This document shows, one piece after another, positions 27,701-36,591 of a DNA stretch of 64,000 bases (the stretch's first letter is position 1; the number at the start of each line of letters is the position of its first letter). The position numbers and the translations under genes were made by a program. Origin of the DNA: JAEULH01 sp963805915 (GTDB taxonomy: Bacteria; Pseudomonadota; Alphaproteobacteria; Rhodospirillales; Defluviicoccaceae); NCBI GenBank assembly GCA_963805915.1, contig CAWDWD010000022.1, forward strand, positions 1-64,000, written 5' to 3'. Under the pieces are notes generated by a model. It did not search any database. It saw nothing but the letters and a program-made list of their open reading frames with translations, and was not told the DNA's origin.

Positions 27701-28217
27701 ATGACGAAAGCGGTCTCGAGATCCCCGGTGCTGACGGGCGGGTGTCAATGTGGCGGCGTGCGCTATGCCCTTTATACCAGGCCGGAGGGCACGCACCTGT
27801 GTCACTGCCGAATGTGTCAGAAGGCGGTGGGCGGCCCGTTTGCGGCGTTCGCGCCCGTGCGCAAGGAAAACTTCGCCTGGACTCGCGGCAAGCCGGCGAC
27901 GTTCCGCAGCTCGTCGGTCGCCAAGCGCGAGTTCTGCGCCGCTTGCGGCACGCCGCTCGGCTTTCGCTACACCGGCGCGGACTGGATCGACATCACCATC
28001 GGCAGCCTGGATCAGCCGGCCGAGGCCGCGCCGCGCAAACACTACGGAGTTGAGAGCCGGGTCGGGTGGCTGGACGCCGTTGCGACACTGCCGCGCGAGC
28101 TGACCGAGGACAGCATGGAACTCGGAACGCCAGAAGCGGCTGGTCAACTACCAGCATCCCGACCACGACACCCCGGACGACTGGAACCCGGCCAGGTCGG
28201 CGCGCCCTCAAACGTAG
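27701..28217 (+). CDS. GFA (glutathione-dependent formaldehyde-activating) family zinc protein, C-terminal frameshift
   Basis: The product is a CENP-V/GFA-fold zinc protein: the cysteine pattern GGCQCGGVRY, CHCRMCQK and FCAACGTPLGFRY, then IDITIGSLDQP. In the raw frame the C-terminus turns to low-complexity sequence ending at 28267. A one-base shift near 28120 gives ERQKRLVNYQHPDHDTPDD, the expected family C-terminus, with a TAG at 28215-28217. About 170 residues then result. The family binds two zinc ions; its role in formaldehyde removal is known for few members. The shift is probably a base-calling indel. Confidence 0.82.
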
Positions 28218-28267
28218 ACCGGGTACGCCTGAGTGCGCCTGCCTCAAACGTAAACGAGTACGTCTGA
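28206..28267. repeat. tandem quasi-palindromic repeat
   Basis: Two units share CCTCAAACGTA, a six- or seven-base spacer and GTACGyCTGA. They lie at 28206-28233 and 28242-28267, right after the corrected stop of the GFA gene. Each unit is a partial inverted repeat, so both RNA strands can form small hairpins. They may act in termination between the two convergent genes. Confidence 0.4.
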
Positions 28268-28275
28268 AGGTAAGC

Positions 28276-28674
28276 CTATGCTAAATAACGGGTGATGGCG
28301 AAACCGGCGACTGCGGCCACCGCGCTCAGGGCCGTCCCCCAGGCCATGTCGGTGATGACCATGGCGACCGGCCATCCTTTGAGCGTTGCGAAGTTGGTCA
28401 TTTCGTAGGTGCCGTAGGCGAACACGCCGAACAGGGCGCCGTAAATGAGCGCGGTTTGCCACGAACCCGTTTTCAACGCCGGCGCGACCGCGAAGATGAC
28501 CAGGCCTATGACGTAGACGAGATAAAACGCGCCCGCGGCCGCCATGTTGAGCTCATCGCGCATCAACGCGCCGATCCAGTCGCGGTAGAGGGTCCTCGCG
28601 ACGAAACCGAGCCACAGGAAGTCGAGGCCCAAAAAAACGACGGCGGTGGATACGTAGGCGATGACATACTGCAT
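28276..28674 (-). CDS. DUF2177 family membrane protein
   Basis: The 132-residue inner-membrane protein has about four transmembrane helices (VIAYVSTAVVFLGLDFLWLG, AGAFYLVYVIGLVIFAVAP, ALIYGALFGVFAYGTYEMTN, and a last helix). It shows the DUF2177 signature LDFLWLGFVARTLYRDWIG and YGTYEMTNFATLKGWP. Function is unknown. ATG 28674 (MQYVIAY) is the usual family start; the longer frame to 28734 adds a charged extension. It sits 110 bases downstream of the ribonucleotide reductase gene on the same strand. Confidence 0.85.
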   Translation of the reverse strand: MQYVIAYVSTAVVFLGLDFLWLGFVARTLYRDWIGALMRDELNMAAAGAFYLVYVIGLVIFAVAPALKTGSWQTALIYGALFGVFAYGTYEMTNFATLKGWPVAMVITDMAWGTALSAVAAVAGFAITRYLA

Positions 28675-28784
28675 GACGCGCGGCTCCGGATAACAGTGCT
28701 GCGGACCGGCCCCTCGGCTGCGGCGGTCGTTCATGCAGTGAGACTTAGCGCGACGGGCCCGTCTCGCCAGCTTGCAAAGGCCAA

Positions 28785-31169
28785 TCAGCTACACTTGGAA
28801 TAGCCGCAGCTTGGGCAGGTGTCGCAGCCTTCCTGGCGGATCAGGGTCGGCGCGGCGCATTTCGGGCACTGGCGGAAGCGCCCGGCGTGCCCGCCGCCGC
28901 TTCGCCTTCCGTCGCCCATCGCTTCCCCGCTTGGGTCCCCGAGCACGCCTGCCCGCGCTTCCGAGCGCGCCGCGGCCGGCCGAACGTCATCGCCGCCCGC
29001 CAGCGGCAGGAAGCCGATGTCAATCATGTGCCTCTCGATGACCTCGCCGATGGCGGCGAGCAGGCTCGGGACATAGCGGCCGTCCACCCACTGTCCGCCG
29101 CGCGGATCAAATACCGCCTTCAACTCCTCGACCACGAAGGCGACATCGCCGCCGCGACGGAAGACCGCCGAGATCATTCGCGTCAGCGCCACCGTCCAGG
29201 CGTAATGCTCCATGTTCTTTGAGTTGATGAACACCTCGAACGGCCGCCGCCGGCTGTCCTGGATGATGTCATTGACGGTGATGTAGATCGCATGGTCGCT
29301 CTCCGGCCATTTGACCTTGTAGGTCTTGCCGGGTAACGCCGTCGGCCGATCGAGCGGGCGAAACATTTGCACGATCGCGCCGGCGTCGTAATCGCGCCCC
29401 TGCTCCCAGCCGCGCGGATCGGCAACGGCCTCGCCGGTAGAGGGCGACGCCTGCTGCACGGCCGGCGCGCCGCTCGTCTTGCCCGCTTCGAGAACCGCGC
29501 CGGTGATCTCATTCGGCCGGTAGGTGGTGCAGCCCTTGCAGCCGAGGTCGTAGGCCCGAAGATAGATCTCGCTAAACTCGTCGAAGGCGATGTGCGGCGG
29601 GCAATTGATAGTCTTAGAGATGGAGCTGTCGACGTATTTCTGGATTACCGACTGCATGACCAGATGATCGTTTGGGGCAAGTTCCTGCGCATCGACGAAA
29701 GCCGGCGGCAGCGGCGCGTCGTCACCTTTCATGCGGCGGAACAGCCGGTAGGCGTAGTCGGCCACGTCCTCTTCGCGCCGGCCGCCGTCGGGCATCAGAA
29801 CCTGACGGCTGTACTTCATGGCGAACACCGGTTCGAGACCCGACGAGACGTTGTCGGCGAACAGTGAGATCGTGCCCGTCGGCGCCACCGATGTGAGCAG
29901 GGCGTTGCGGATGCCGTGCTCGGCGATGGCGGCGCGAACATCGTCGTCGAGGCCGCGCACGGTCTCGCCGTCAAGGTAGGCATCACGGTCGTAGAGCGGG
30001 AAGGCGCCTTTTTCCGCGGCAAGCTCGGCGGAAGCGAGATAGGCCGAGCGCTGGATCGTGCGCATCCACTCCTCGCTCAGCATCACCGCGCGGGCGCCGC
30101 CATAGCGGGCGCCGCACATGATCAAGGCGTCGGCGAGGCCGGTAATGCCAAGGCCGATCCGGCGTTTGGCCCGGGCCTCGACTTCCTGCTCGGGCAGCGG
30201 GTAGCCGGAGACCTCGATGACGTTGTCCATCATCCGCACCGCCGTCGCCACCAGCGAAGCAAGCGCGTCGGCCTCGATCCGGGCCGCGTCGGTGAACGGA
30301 TCGCGGACCAGGCTGGCCAGGTTGACCGAGCCGAGCAGGCAGGTGCCATACGCCGGCAGCGGCTGCTCGCCGCAAGGATTGGTCGCGTGGATCGTCTCGC
30401 AGTAGGCGAGGTTGTTGAGCCGGTTGATCCGGTCGATGAAAATCACGCCCGGCTCGGCGAAGGCGTAGGTCGCGCGCATGATCGTGTCCCACAGCGCCCG
30501 CGCCCGGACGCTGCGGTAGGCAACGCCTTCGAACGCCAGCTCCCAGACGCCGTTTTCCTTGACCGCGCGCATGAACGCATCGCTGATGAGGACCGAGAGG
30601 TTGAACATCCGCAGCCGGCCGGGCTCTCTCTTGGCCTCGATAAACGCCTCGATGTCGGGATGGTCGCACCGCATCACCGCCATCATCGCGCCGCGCCGCG
30701 AGCCCGCGCTCATGATCGTGCGGCACATGGCGTCCCACACGTCCATGAACGACAGCGGTCCCGAGGCGTCGGCGCCGACGCCATGGACCGGCGCGCCCTT
30801 GGGGCGCAGCGTCGAAAAGTCGTAGCCGATGCCGCCGCCCTGCTGCATGGTCAGCGCCGCCTGCTTGAGGTGCTCGAAGATGCCGGCCATGTCGTCGGGG
30901 ATATCGCCCATGACGAAACAGTTGAACAGCGTCACCTTGCGGGCCGCGCCGGCACCGGAAAGAATCCGCCCGGCGGGCAAAAACTTGAACCCCTCCATCG
31001 CCGCGAAAAACCGCTCTTCCCAGGCGGCTTGGTCGCGCTCCGGACGGGCGAGCGCGCGGGCGACCCGCCGCCAGGTATCGGCGACGGTCCGATCCACCGG
31101 CTGCGCGTCGGGCGTCTTCAGCCGGTACTTCATGTCCCAGATCTGCTGCGAGACCGGCGCCAGTTGCAT
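28785..31169 (-). CDS. nrdJ: adenosylcobalamin-dependent (class II) ribonucleoside-diphosphate reductase
   Basis: The 794-residue enzyme makes deoxyribonucleotides with coenzyme B12 and needs no oxygen. Seen in order are LPAGRIL and LFNCFV (active-site cysteine region), QQGGGIGYDFSTLRPKG, SAGSRRGAMM, the catalytic loop NPCGEQPL at 264-269, TGLADALIMCGARYGG, SVAPTGTISLFADNVSSGLEP and YVDSSISKTINCP. The last 30 residues form a zinc-ribbon-like CPKC...CDTCPSCGYSKCS tail, which supplies the shuttle cysteines. ATG 31169 fits the family. It lies apart from the downstream DUF2177 gene. Confidence 0.95.
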   Translation of the reverse strand: MQLAPVSQQIWDMKYRLKTPDAQPVDRTVADTWRRVARALARPERDQAAWEERFFAAMEGFKFLPAGRILSGAGAARKVTLFNCFVMGDIPDDMAGIFEHLKQAALTMQQGGGIGYDFSTLRPKGAPVHGVGADASGPLSFMDVWDAMCRTIMSAGSRRGAMMAVMRCDHPDIEAFIEAKREPGRLRMFNLSVLISDAFMRAVKENGVWELAFEGVAYRSVRARALWDTIMRATYAFAEPGVIFIDRINRLNNLAYCETIHATNPCGEQPLPAYGTCLLGSVNLASLVRDPFTDAARIEADALASLVATAVRMMDNVIEVSGYPLPEQEVEARAKRRIGLGITGLADALIMCGARYGGARAVMLSEEWMRTIQRSAYLASAELAAEKGAFPLYDRDAYLDGETVRGLDDDVRAAIAEHGIRNALLTSVAPTGTISLFADNVSSGLEPVFAMKYSRQVLMPDGGRREEDVADYAYRLFRRMKGDDAPLPPAFVDAQELAPNDHLVMQSVIQKYVDSSISKTINCPPHIAFDEFSEIYLRAYDLGCKGCTTYRPNEITGAVLEAGKTSGAPAVQQASPSTGEAVADPRGWEQGRDYDAGAIVQMFRPLDRPTALPGKTYKVKWPESDHAIYITVNDIIQDSRRRPFEVFINSKNMEHYAWTVALTRMISAVFRRGGDVAFVVEELKAVFDPRGGQWVDGRYVPSLLAAIGEVIERHMIDIGFLPLAGGDDVRPAAARSEARAGVLGDPSGEAMGDGRRSGGGHAGRFRQCPKCAAPTLIRQEGCDTCPSCGYSKCS

Positions 31170-31242
31170 GACCGTTGGGGCTCCTCTGCTCAGCCGGCGA
31201 CGCGAACGTGAGAACTACTTTAAAGGAACGGGGACGGGAGCG

Positions 31243-32031
31243 TCAACGCCGCATGTTCTCTTTTTGTTCAGGCCCGGCGGCAGGTTCCGCCGCCGCGCGC
31301 GCATCCGCCCGCGCCTCCGGAGTAAGCGGCCCGGCCAAGCGGTCGCTGGCGGTCTCGATTCGGGTTTCAAGCTCGCGCATGAAGGTGCGCCGGTCGAGAC
31401 CCGGGGGCATCGGCGGGAGAAACACCATCGTGACCGTACCCGGATACTTCATGACGCTGCGCCGGCCCCAGAATCGCCCGGAGTCGAGCGCAACCGGGAC
31501 AACCGTTGTGTCGGCGCGGGCATAAATCGCCGCGACGCCGGGTTGGTACTCATGCCGGGCGCCGAAGGCGACGCGGGTGCCCTCGGGGAAAACGATGACC
31601 TGACGGCCCTTGGCCAGCGCTGCCTTTGTCGCGGGCACCATGGCCCGGATCGCCTGGACCCCCATCGACCGGTCGATCGCAATGCAGCCGGCCTTCTGGA
31701 AGTGCCAGCCGATCAGCGGGATCCACAGCAGTTCCTTCTTGAGAATGAACACGGGCTTTTGAAGAACGAAATTGAGCGCGACGGTTTCCCACGCGGACTG
31801 ATGCTTGGCGGCGACAATGGCGGGGCCGGTGGGAATGTTCTCGCGGCCCTCGACGCGGAACCGCAGGTCGCAGACGACCGCGAGCAGCGCCATGATGCCG
31901 CGCGACCAGAGGTGCACCGCGGAGCGATGAAGACGGTACGGCCCGGCCAGCAGCGGCAGGTACAAGAACCCGGTGCCGAAGGTCCAGATCGAGGCCAGCA
32001 CCAGAAAAACATACGAGCGCAGGGTCGTCAT
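31243..32031 (-). CDS. plsC: 1-acyl-sn-glycerol-3-phosphate acyltransferase
   Basis: The 262-residue membrane enzyme acylates lysophosphatidate to phosphatidate in phospholipid synthesis. It has an N-terminal hydrophobic helix (YVFLVLASIWTFGTGFLYLPLL), motif I KHQSAWET, motif II around GCIAIDRS, motif III VFPEGTR and motif IV VPVALDSG. Motif I is H-x4-E instead of the textbook H-x4-D. ATG 32031 (MTTLRSYV) is preferred because it falls 13 bases after the upstream DUF218 gene; the longer frame starts inside that gene. The two genes form a small unit. Confidence 0.9.
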   Translation of the reverse strand: MTTLRSYVFLVLASIWTFGTGFLYLPLLAGPYRLHRSAVHLWSRGIMALLAVVCDLRFRVEGRENIPTGPAIVAAKHQSAWETVALNFVLQKPVFILKKELLWIPLIGWHFQKAGCIAIDRSMGVQAIRAMVPATKAALAKGRQVIVFPEGTRVAFGARHEYQPGVAAIYARADTTVVPVALDSGRFWGRRSVMKYPGTVTMVFLPPMPPGLDRRTFMRELETRIETASDRLAGPLTPEARADARAAAEPAAGPEQKENMRR

Positions 32032-32044
32032 CGCAGGGTCGTCA

Positions 32045-32764
32045 TCATTGTGTATCGCCCGAGCCCGGATGTGCTCGCCACCCACTGATCCGTCCGACGC
32101 CGATCCTCATCCAGGCCCACAGGAACTTGTTATATTCGCCGACAATAAGCGCCGCCGTCCCGGGCCACGCCCACCATCGCGACTGCTTGACGTGGCTCGG
32201 AAAGACCGGATGGGGAATGATGGTCGTCTCAGGCAGCGCCGATCTAAACTCAAGCAGGCTGCGCGGCATATGATAGCTGGCGGTGACGAGACGCAAGGAA
32301 TGAAAGCCGTGGCGGCGGATCCACGCGGCGGTTTCCTCGGCGTTGCCGGCGGTATCGCGGGCGCCGTGGCCGGATTCGATCCGCTCGCTCAGGTTGGGCT
32401 CGTCGAGACCGGCCGTCCGCAGGATCGCCTCGGTGTCCACATCGGGATGGACGCCGGAAACGAAAACGCGCTTGGCTAGGCCCTCGCCGAGCAGGCTCAC
32501 GCCGGTGGTCAGGCGCTCGCTGCCGCCGGTCAGAATAACGATCGCATCGCTCGTTGTGCGCTTGTCGATGACGGCGTCGGGAATTGCCGCGGCGAAGCGG
32601 ACCAGCCCCACGCCCCAGCCAACGAGTGAAGCGATCCCAGCGACGGTCATGAGCATGAGGAGACCGGTTCGCCGGCGGTGGCGGGTCGAGGCGATAAGCA
32701 CGCTCAAGTCACCGCGCGTTTGCCGGCGCGTGGCGCCCGCACGTCGCTCGGGCATGGCTTGCAA
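32045..32764 (-). CDS. DUF218 (YdcF/SanA-type) membrane protein
   Basis: The 239-residue protein has one transmembrane helix (GLLMLMTVAGIASLVGWGVGLV, about residues 34-55) and a DUF218 domain: DAIVILTGGSERLTTGVSLL, RVFVSGVHP, ARDTAGNAEETAAWI and LVTASYHMPRSLLEF. Related proteins act in envelope or peptidoglycan homeostasis. In alphaproteobacteria this gene often precedes plsC near ftsEX; ftsE/ftsX are not seen here, though the upstream divergent zinc-ribbon gene is also a common member of that neighbourhood. Confidence 0.86.
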   Translation of the reverse strand: MQAMPERRAGATRRQTRGDLSVLIASTRHRRRTGLLMLMTVAGIASLVGWGVGLVRFAAAIPDAVIDKRTTSDAIVILTGGSERLTTGVSLLGEGLAKRVFVSGVHPDVDTEAILRTAGLDEPNLSERIESGHGARDTAGNAEETAAWIRRHGFHSLRLVTASYHMPRSLLEFRSALPETTIIPHPVFPSHVKQSRWWAWPGTAALIVGEYNKFLWAWMRIGVGRISGWRAHPGSGDTQ

Positions 32765-32922
32765 AGCCCAAACGGGTTATAATCGCCGTGCACTTCGCCC
32801 GCGCTTGAGGCCAAGACATTGACTTTCCACGTTATCCGGCCGACAGCCGAACTTGGCACTGACTTGCGTCACTGGCCACGGAAGCTTATACCATGCGGGA
32901 GCGTAACATACATTCCGAGCTC

Positions 32923-34023
32923 ATGATCATCGTCTGCCCGCGCTGCGGGCTCCTGTACACCGTCGACCCGGCCGAACTCGCCGACGAGCCGCGCACCATG
33001 CGCTGCTCCGGTTGCGAATGGGAATGGCCGCAATCGGCCGCCGAGGCGCTGCCCGACGACGATGAGGCCCTGCGCCAGCTCGCGCTGCGGGTGAACGGGA
33101 GCGTCACGCCTCGGCTGGGCCCACCTCCGACGGCCAGGTCACCGCGCCCGGCCGGCGTCGCGAAGCCGGTGGCTCCGATTCCCGCTCGTCCAGCGCCGCC
33201 AGCCGCACCGCTTGCGGTACCGGCCGCGGCCGCCGCGGAAAATAAACCCGTTCAAGCGAAACCGGCGAGCGCCGAGCGCGCCGTCCCGGTTGAGCCGGAG
33301 TGGGAAGAGCCGGAGAGGGACGACAGCGTTGCCTCGTTTGAGGCAACCGCGGCGGACGAGTCCGTGACCGATAGCATTGCGCCGCCGCACGCGGTGGCCG
33401 AGGTGGAACCCAAGGTTGACGAGGCCGAAGCGGCGCGCGAACCGACTGACCAGGTCATCGCGGCGAAGGCGCTCAATGCGCGGGTTGCGGCGGACGATCA
33501 TGCCATTCCGCCGGTTCCGGCCAAGGCTGACGGTGGCAAAGCCAACGCGCCCAAGGTCCGGCGATCCAAGCGGCCACCGACCGCCATACTGGCCGGTGGA
33601 GCCGTCGCTGCGACCCTGCTCGTCGCGGTGGGCCTGCTCGCCACGACCCGCGGGCCGATCATCGCCGCCTTCCCCGGCGCCGCCGGCGTTTACCGATCCG
33701 TGGGCTTTTCCGTTCCCCATGATTTCGCCGAGGGGATCGAGATCCGCGACGTGAGTTCGTCGCGTTCATGGGGCGACAAGGGCCAGATCCTGACGGTCGA
33801 GGGCGATCTCGCCAATATCGCGGGGCAGCCGCGCAGCCTGCCGATGGTTCGAGTCGTCCTGGTCGATGGGAGCGACGCCGAGGTTCAGGAGGTTGTCGTT
33901 CCGCCACCCAGCGCGACGCTGCCCGTTGGCGAAAGCATCCGCTTCGAGGCCCGCATCAACAATCCGGTGGAAACGGCGAAGCGGATCAAGGTCAGCCTGG
34001 CGCCACCGCAGAAGCCCTCCTAG
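32923..34023 (+). CDS. MJ0042-type zinc-ribbon and DUF3426 protein
   Basis: The product (366 residues from ATG 32923) begins with a zinc ribbon (IIVCPRCGLLYTVD, then MRCSGCEWEWPQ). A long Pro/Ala/Glu-rich linker follows to about residue 210, then a transmembrane helix (TAILAGGAVAATLLVAVGLLATT) and a C-terminal DUF3426 domain (DFAEGIEIRDVSSSRSW, ILTVEGDLANIAGQPRSLP, VRFEARI-like). Homologues start directly before the zinc ribbon, so I use ATG 32923. ATG 32893, behind GGAAGC, would add ten residues and cannot be excluded. It is divergent from the DUF218 gene. Confidence 0.83.
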   Translation: MIIVCPRCGLLYTVDPAELADEPRTMRCSGCEWEWPQSAAEALPDDDEALRQLALRVNGSVTPRLGPPPTARSPRPAGVAKPVAPIPARPAPPAAPLAVPAAAAAENKPVQAKPASAERAVPVEPEWEEPERDDSVASFEATAADESVTDSIAPPHAVAEVEPKVDEAEAAREPTDQVIAAKALNARVAADDHAIPPVPAKADGGKANAPKVRRSKRPPTAILAGGAVAATLLVAVGLLATTRGPIIAAFPGAAGVYRSVGFSVPHDFAEGIEIRDVSSSRSWGDKGQILTVEGDLANIAGQPRSLPMVRVVLVDGSDAEVQEVVVPPPSATLPVGESIRFEARINNPVETAKRIKVSLAPPQKPS

Positions 34024-34041
34024 AGTCGTCGGCGAGCGGCA

Positions 34042-36591
34042 CTAGAACCGGCGTAGCAGCCGCTCGATATAGTCGAGCTCCGCGCTTGGCCGCTTCCGCT
34101 CGCCCGCGCGTCGGCGCAGTTCCTGGAGGATCTCGCCGGCCCGGCGGATCTCGCCATGATCCGGAATTTTGACAGCTCCCTTGCCGAGGCCGCGTCCCTG
34201 TTCGCCCGGCGTTCGGCCAAAGATGTCGCCGCCGCCACGTGATCCGCCCGCGAACAAGGCCATGCCCGCGCCGAGGCGCTGGGCCACGGCCCGACCGGCG
34301 CTTTCCAGCGTGTCGCGAAGGGCCTGAACGGCTTCGCCTTGTCCGTCCAGCGCCGCGTTTGCCCGGCCGGCGTCAAGGGAGCGCGCCGCGCTGTTCATGG
34401 CCCGGTCGGCGGTGCCGAGCGATGGCGGGATCTCGCCGCTAAACGCGTCGAGCCGCAACCCCAACTCACCGAGCCGCCGGCGCAGCTCGCGCTGCTCGCC
34501 GGCGGCGTTCTTCATCTCGGCGTTTGGCGCCGGCGCTTTCGGCTTTGCGCCCGATTTCTGTTCGCGGTCGGTGCGCATCCGCGCGAAGGTCCGGTCGAGC
34601 AGGTCCTGCTGGCGGTCGGCCAGCTCACGCAGTTCCTTCATCAGCGCCCCGGCTTCCGCCAGATCCTCGCGGTTGGCGCCGGACTCAAGTCCGCCGCGGA
34701 TGCCGTCGAGCATCGCCTGCAACCGCGACAGCATTTCCCGGGCGCCATCGCGCGCCCCGGTGCGCGCCATCTCGCGGGCCATGGCCACCATGTCGCGCAA
34801 CTCGTCCGAGCCCATGATCATGTCTTGCGGGAACGCCGGCGCCTGGAGGCCGCCGCGCCGCGCCAGTTCAGCCGCGACCGCGCCCAGGTATCGCGCCAGC
34901 GCCTGTTCCAGTTCGTCGGCCAGCCGCTCGATCTCGCGTTCGTCGGCGTTGGCGTCGAGCGCGTCCATGAGCTTGGCGCGAGCCTCGGCCAGCGTTCGTT
35001 CCGCGCGGGGAACATCGCCCTCGTCGAGCCGCAGCGCCGTCGCCCACAGCAGCGCCCGGACAGAGTTGTTGGCCTGCGCGCCGGCATCGTGGCGAAGCCG
35101 CGCCGCGGCGACGCTCAAGGTCAGCGCGACGACGGCCTGATCCGAATACGTCTCGGGCCGCGCCGCGATCGCGTCGAGCGTTGCCGCGACATCGTTGCGG
35201 AGCGGTCGGGGCGCGCCAGCCTCCAGCCGCTTGCGCTCGGCGATGATGGCGCGCGCCACCGGGTGCTCGAAGCTCCGTTCCGGCAGGATGATCTCGGCCT
35301 CGCCGCTGAGCCCGGTTTGGCCCAGCGCGTCCTCGGCCCGCAGGCGAATGCGAACGGGCGATCCGGCCCAGGGATGCTCGGACAGATCCTTGGTCATGGT
35401 CCCCGCGGCCGCGCCGCCGCCGGTCCCGGTGCCGGTGCCGGTGCCGGTCAGTGGAAGGTCGAACTGGATGGCCTCGTCAGCGTTCGCTTCATTGCCGGGC
35501 TGAGTGCCGGGCTCATCGCCGGCCTTGTCGCCATCGGCGATCCTGCGAATGACAGCGCCGGCGGCGGTCACGCCGTAGTCGTCGGCGGCGGTGTAGGCGA
35601 GCTCAAATGCGCCGTTGCCCGAAGCCCGAGGAGGGTTGGCGAAGGCGATCGACGGCGGGTTGTCCGCGACCACGCGCAGCGGCCAGGCGGCAAGGGTTCG
35701 CCGTCCAGCGCGCACCGCGAGCCGTTCGCCCGCGTCGATCGTGGTCTCGGCGCGGTAGGCCGTCGTCGGTGCGCCGGGTTTGCCGGCAAGCACCGCGAAT
35801 GCCGAAGCGCGCTCGCCCGCGACCAGATCCGGCGGACCGTTCACCCCGCTGACCTGGGCCAGGATGGCGCTCCCGGTCGGCACCGCGATGGGCTCGCGCG
35901 CGGCGGTTCCGCCATCGCCATCGTCATCGCCGGTAATGTCGGCGCGATGTGCGCGGTTGCTCAGGAAAATCGGCGCGACGCGGGTGTAGGCGGGCGGGGT
36001 GATCCAGACCTCGACGCTGAGCGGCTGTCGCGGGCTCGCCGCCCAAGCGGGGGCGAAGGCCCGGTGCAGCCGCTCGGTCGCGCTACCGCCGCCCGCGGCG
36101 AGAGCGATGACGAGCAAGAGCACGACGCCGGCGCGCACGCCCCACGGTTCCAGCCGGGCAACGCCGGGCGATGGCGGCTTGACCGCGAGCCTCGCCGCCG
36201 CGTCGGCCATCCGTTGGCGATGCAGCGCCCACAACGATCGCGCCTGCTCGTCCTCGGCACCGGCGGCGAGACGATCGTCCATCGCCGCCAACGGACGATG
36301 CGCAAGACCGCTGTCGCGCTCGATCCGCCGCTGACAGGCGCGCCGGTCGGGCAGGTGGACGCCGGTGGCGGCGTAGGCGACCGCCGCAAGCGCCGCCGCC
36401 ACGAAGGCGGCAAGGATGGCAAGATGCAGCCACCCCGGCAGGCCGGGAAGGACGTCGAGCAGGGCGAGCGAGACGAAAACACCGATGACCGCCGCAAGCA
36501 GCCACAACCGTGGCCAGAGTCGCTCCCACGCTAGCGCCGCGCCGGCAAGAACAAGCAGCCGGCGGTGGCGCCGGGCAGGCGTCCGCGTCAA
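34042..36591 (-). CDS. TIGR02302 family large membrane protein
   Basis: The 849-residue protein has N-terminal transmembrane helices (LWPRLWLLAAVIGVFVSLALLDVLPG, ILAAFVAAALAAVAYAAT, and VVLLLVIALAAGG near residue 150), an extracytoplasmic Ig-like/beta region (WITPPAYTRVAPIFL), and a long C-terminal helical part rich in Arg/Glu. The conserved end is DIFGRTPGEQGRGLGKGAVKIPD...ERKRPSAELDYIERLLRRF. This is the alphaproteobacterial TIGR02302 family of unknown function, regularly next to lysA. The start is TTG at 36591, overlapping the lysA TGA as TTGA; the very long open frame to 37377 is an antisense-frame artefact over lysA. Confidence 0.87.
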   Translation of the reverse strand: MTRTPARRHRRLLVLAGAALAWERLWPRLWLLAAVIGVFVSLALLDVLPGLPGWLHLAILAAFVAAALAAVAYAATGVHLPDRRACQRRIERDSGLAHRPLAAMDDRLAAGAEDEQARSLWALHRQRMADAAARLAVKPPSPGVARLEPWGVRAGVVLLLVIALAAGGGSATERLHRAFAPAWAASPRQPLSVEVWITPPAYTRVAPIFLSNRAHRADITGDDDGDGGTAAREPIAVPTGSAILAQVSGVNGPPDLVAGERASAFAVLAGKPGAPTTAYRAETTIDAGERLAVRAGRRTLAAWPLRVVADNPPSIAFANPPRASGNGAFELAYTAADDYGVTAAGAVIRRIADGDKAGDEPGTQPGNEANADEAIQFDLPLTGTGTGTGTGGGAAAGTMTKDLSEHPWAGSPVRIRLRAEDALGQTGLSGEAEIILPERSFEHPVARAIIAERKRLEAGAPRPLRNDVAATLDAIAARPETYSDQAVVALTLSVAAARLRHDAGAQANNSVRALLWATALRLDEGDVPRAERTLAEARAKLMDALDANADEREIERLADELEQALARYLGAVAAELARRGGLQAPAFPQDMIMGSDELRDMVAMAREMARTGARDGAREMLSRLQAMLDGIRGGLESGANREDLAEAGALMKELRELADRQQDLLDRTFARMRTDREQKSGAKPKAPAPNAEMKNAAGEQRELRRRLGELGLRLDAFSGEIPPSLGTADRAMNSAARSLDAGRANAALDGQGEAVQALRDTLESAGRAVAQRLGAGMALFAGGSRGGGDIFGRTPGEQGRGLGKGAVKIPDHGEIRRAGEILQELRRRAGERKRPSAELDYIERLLRRF

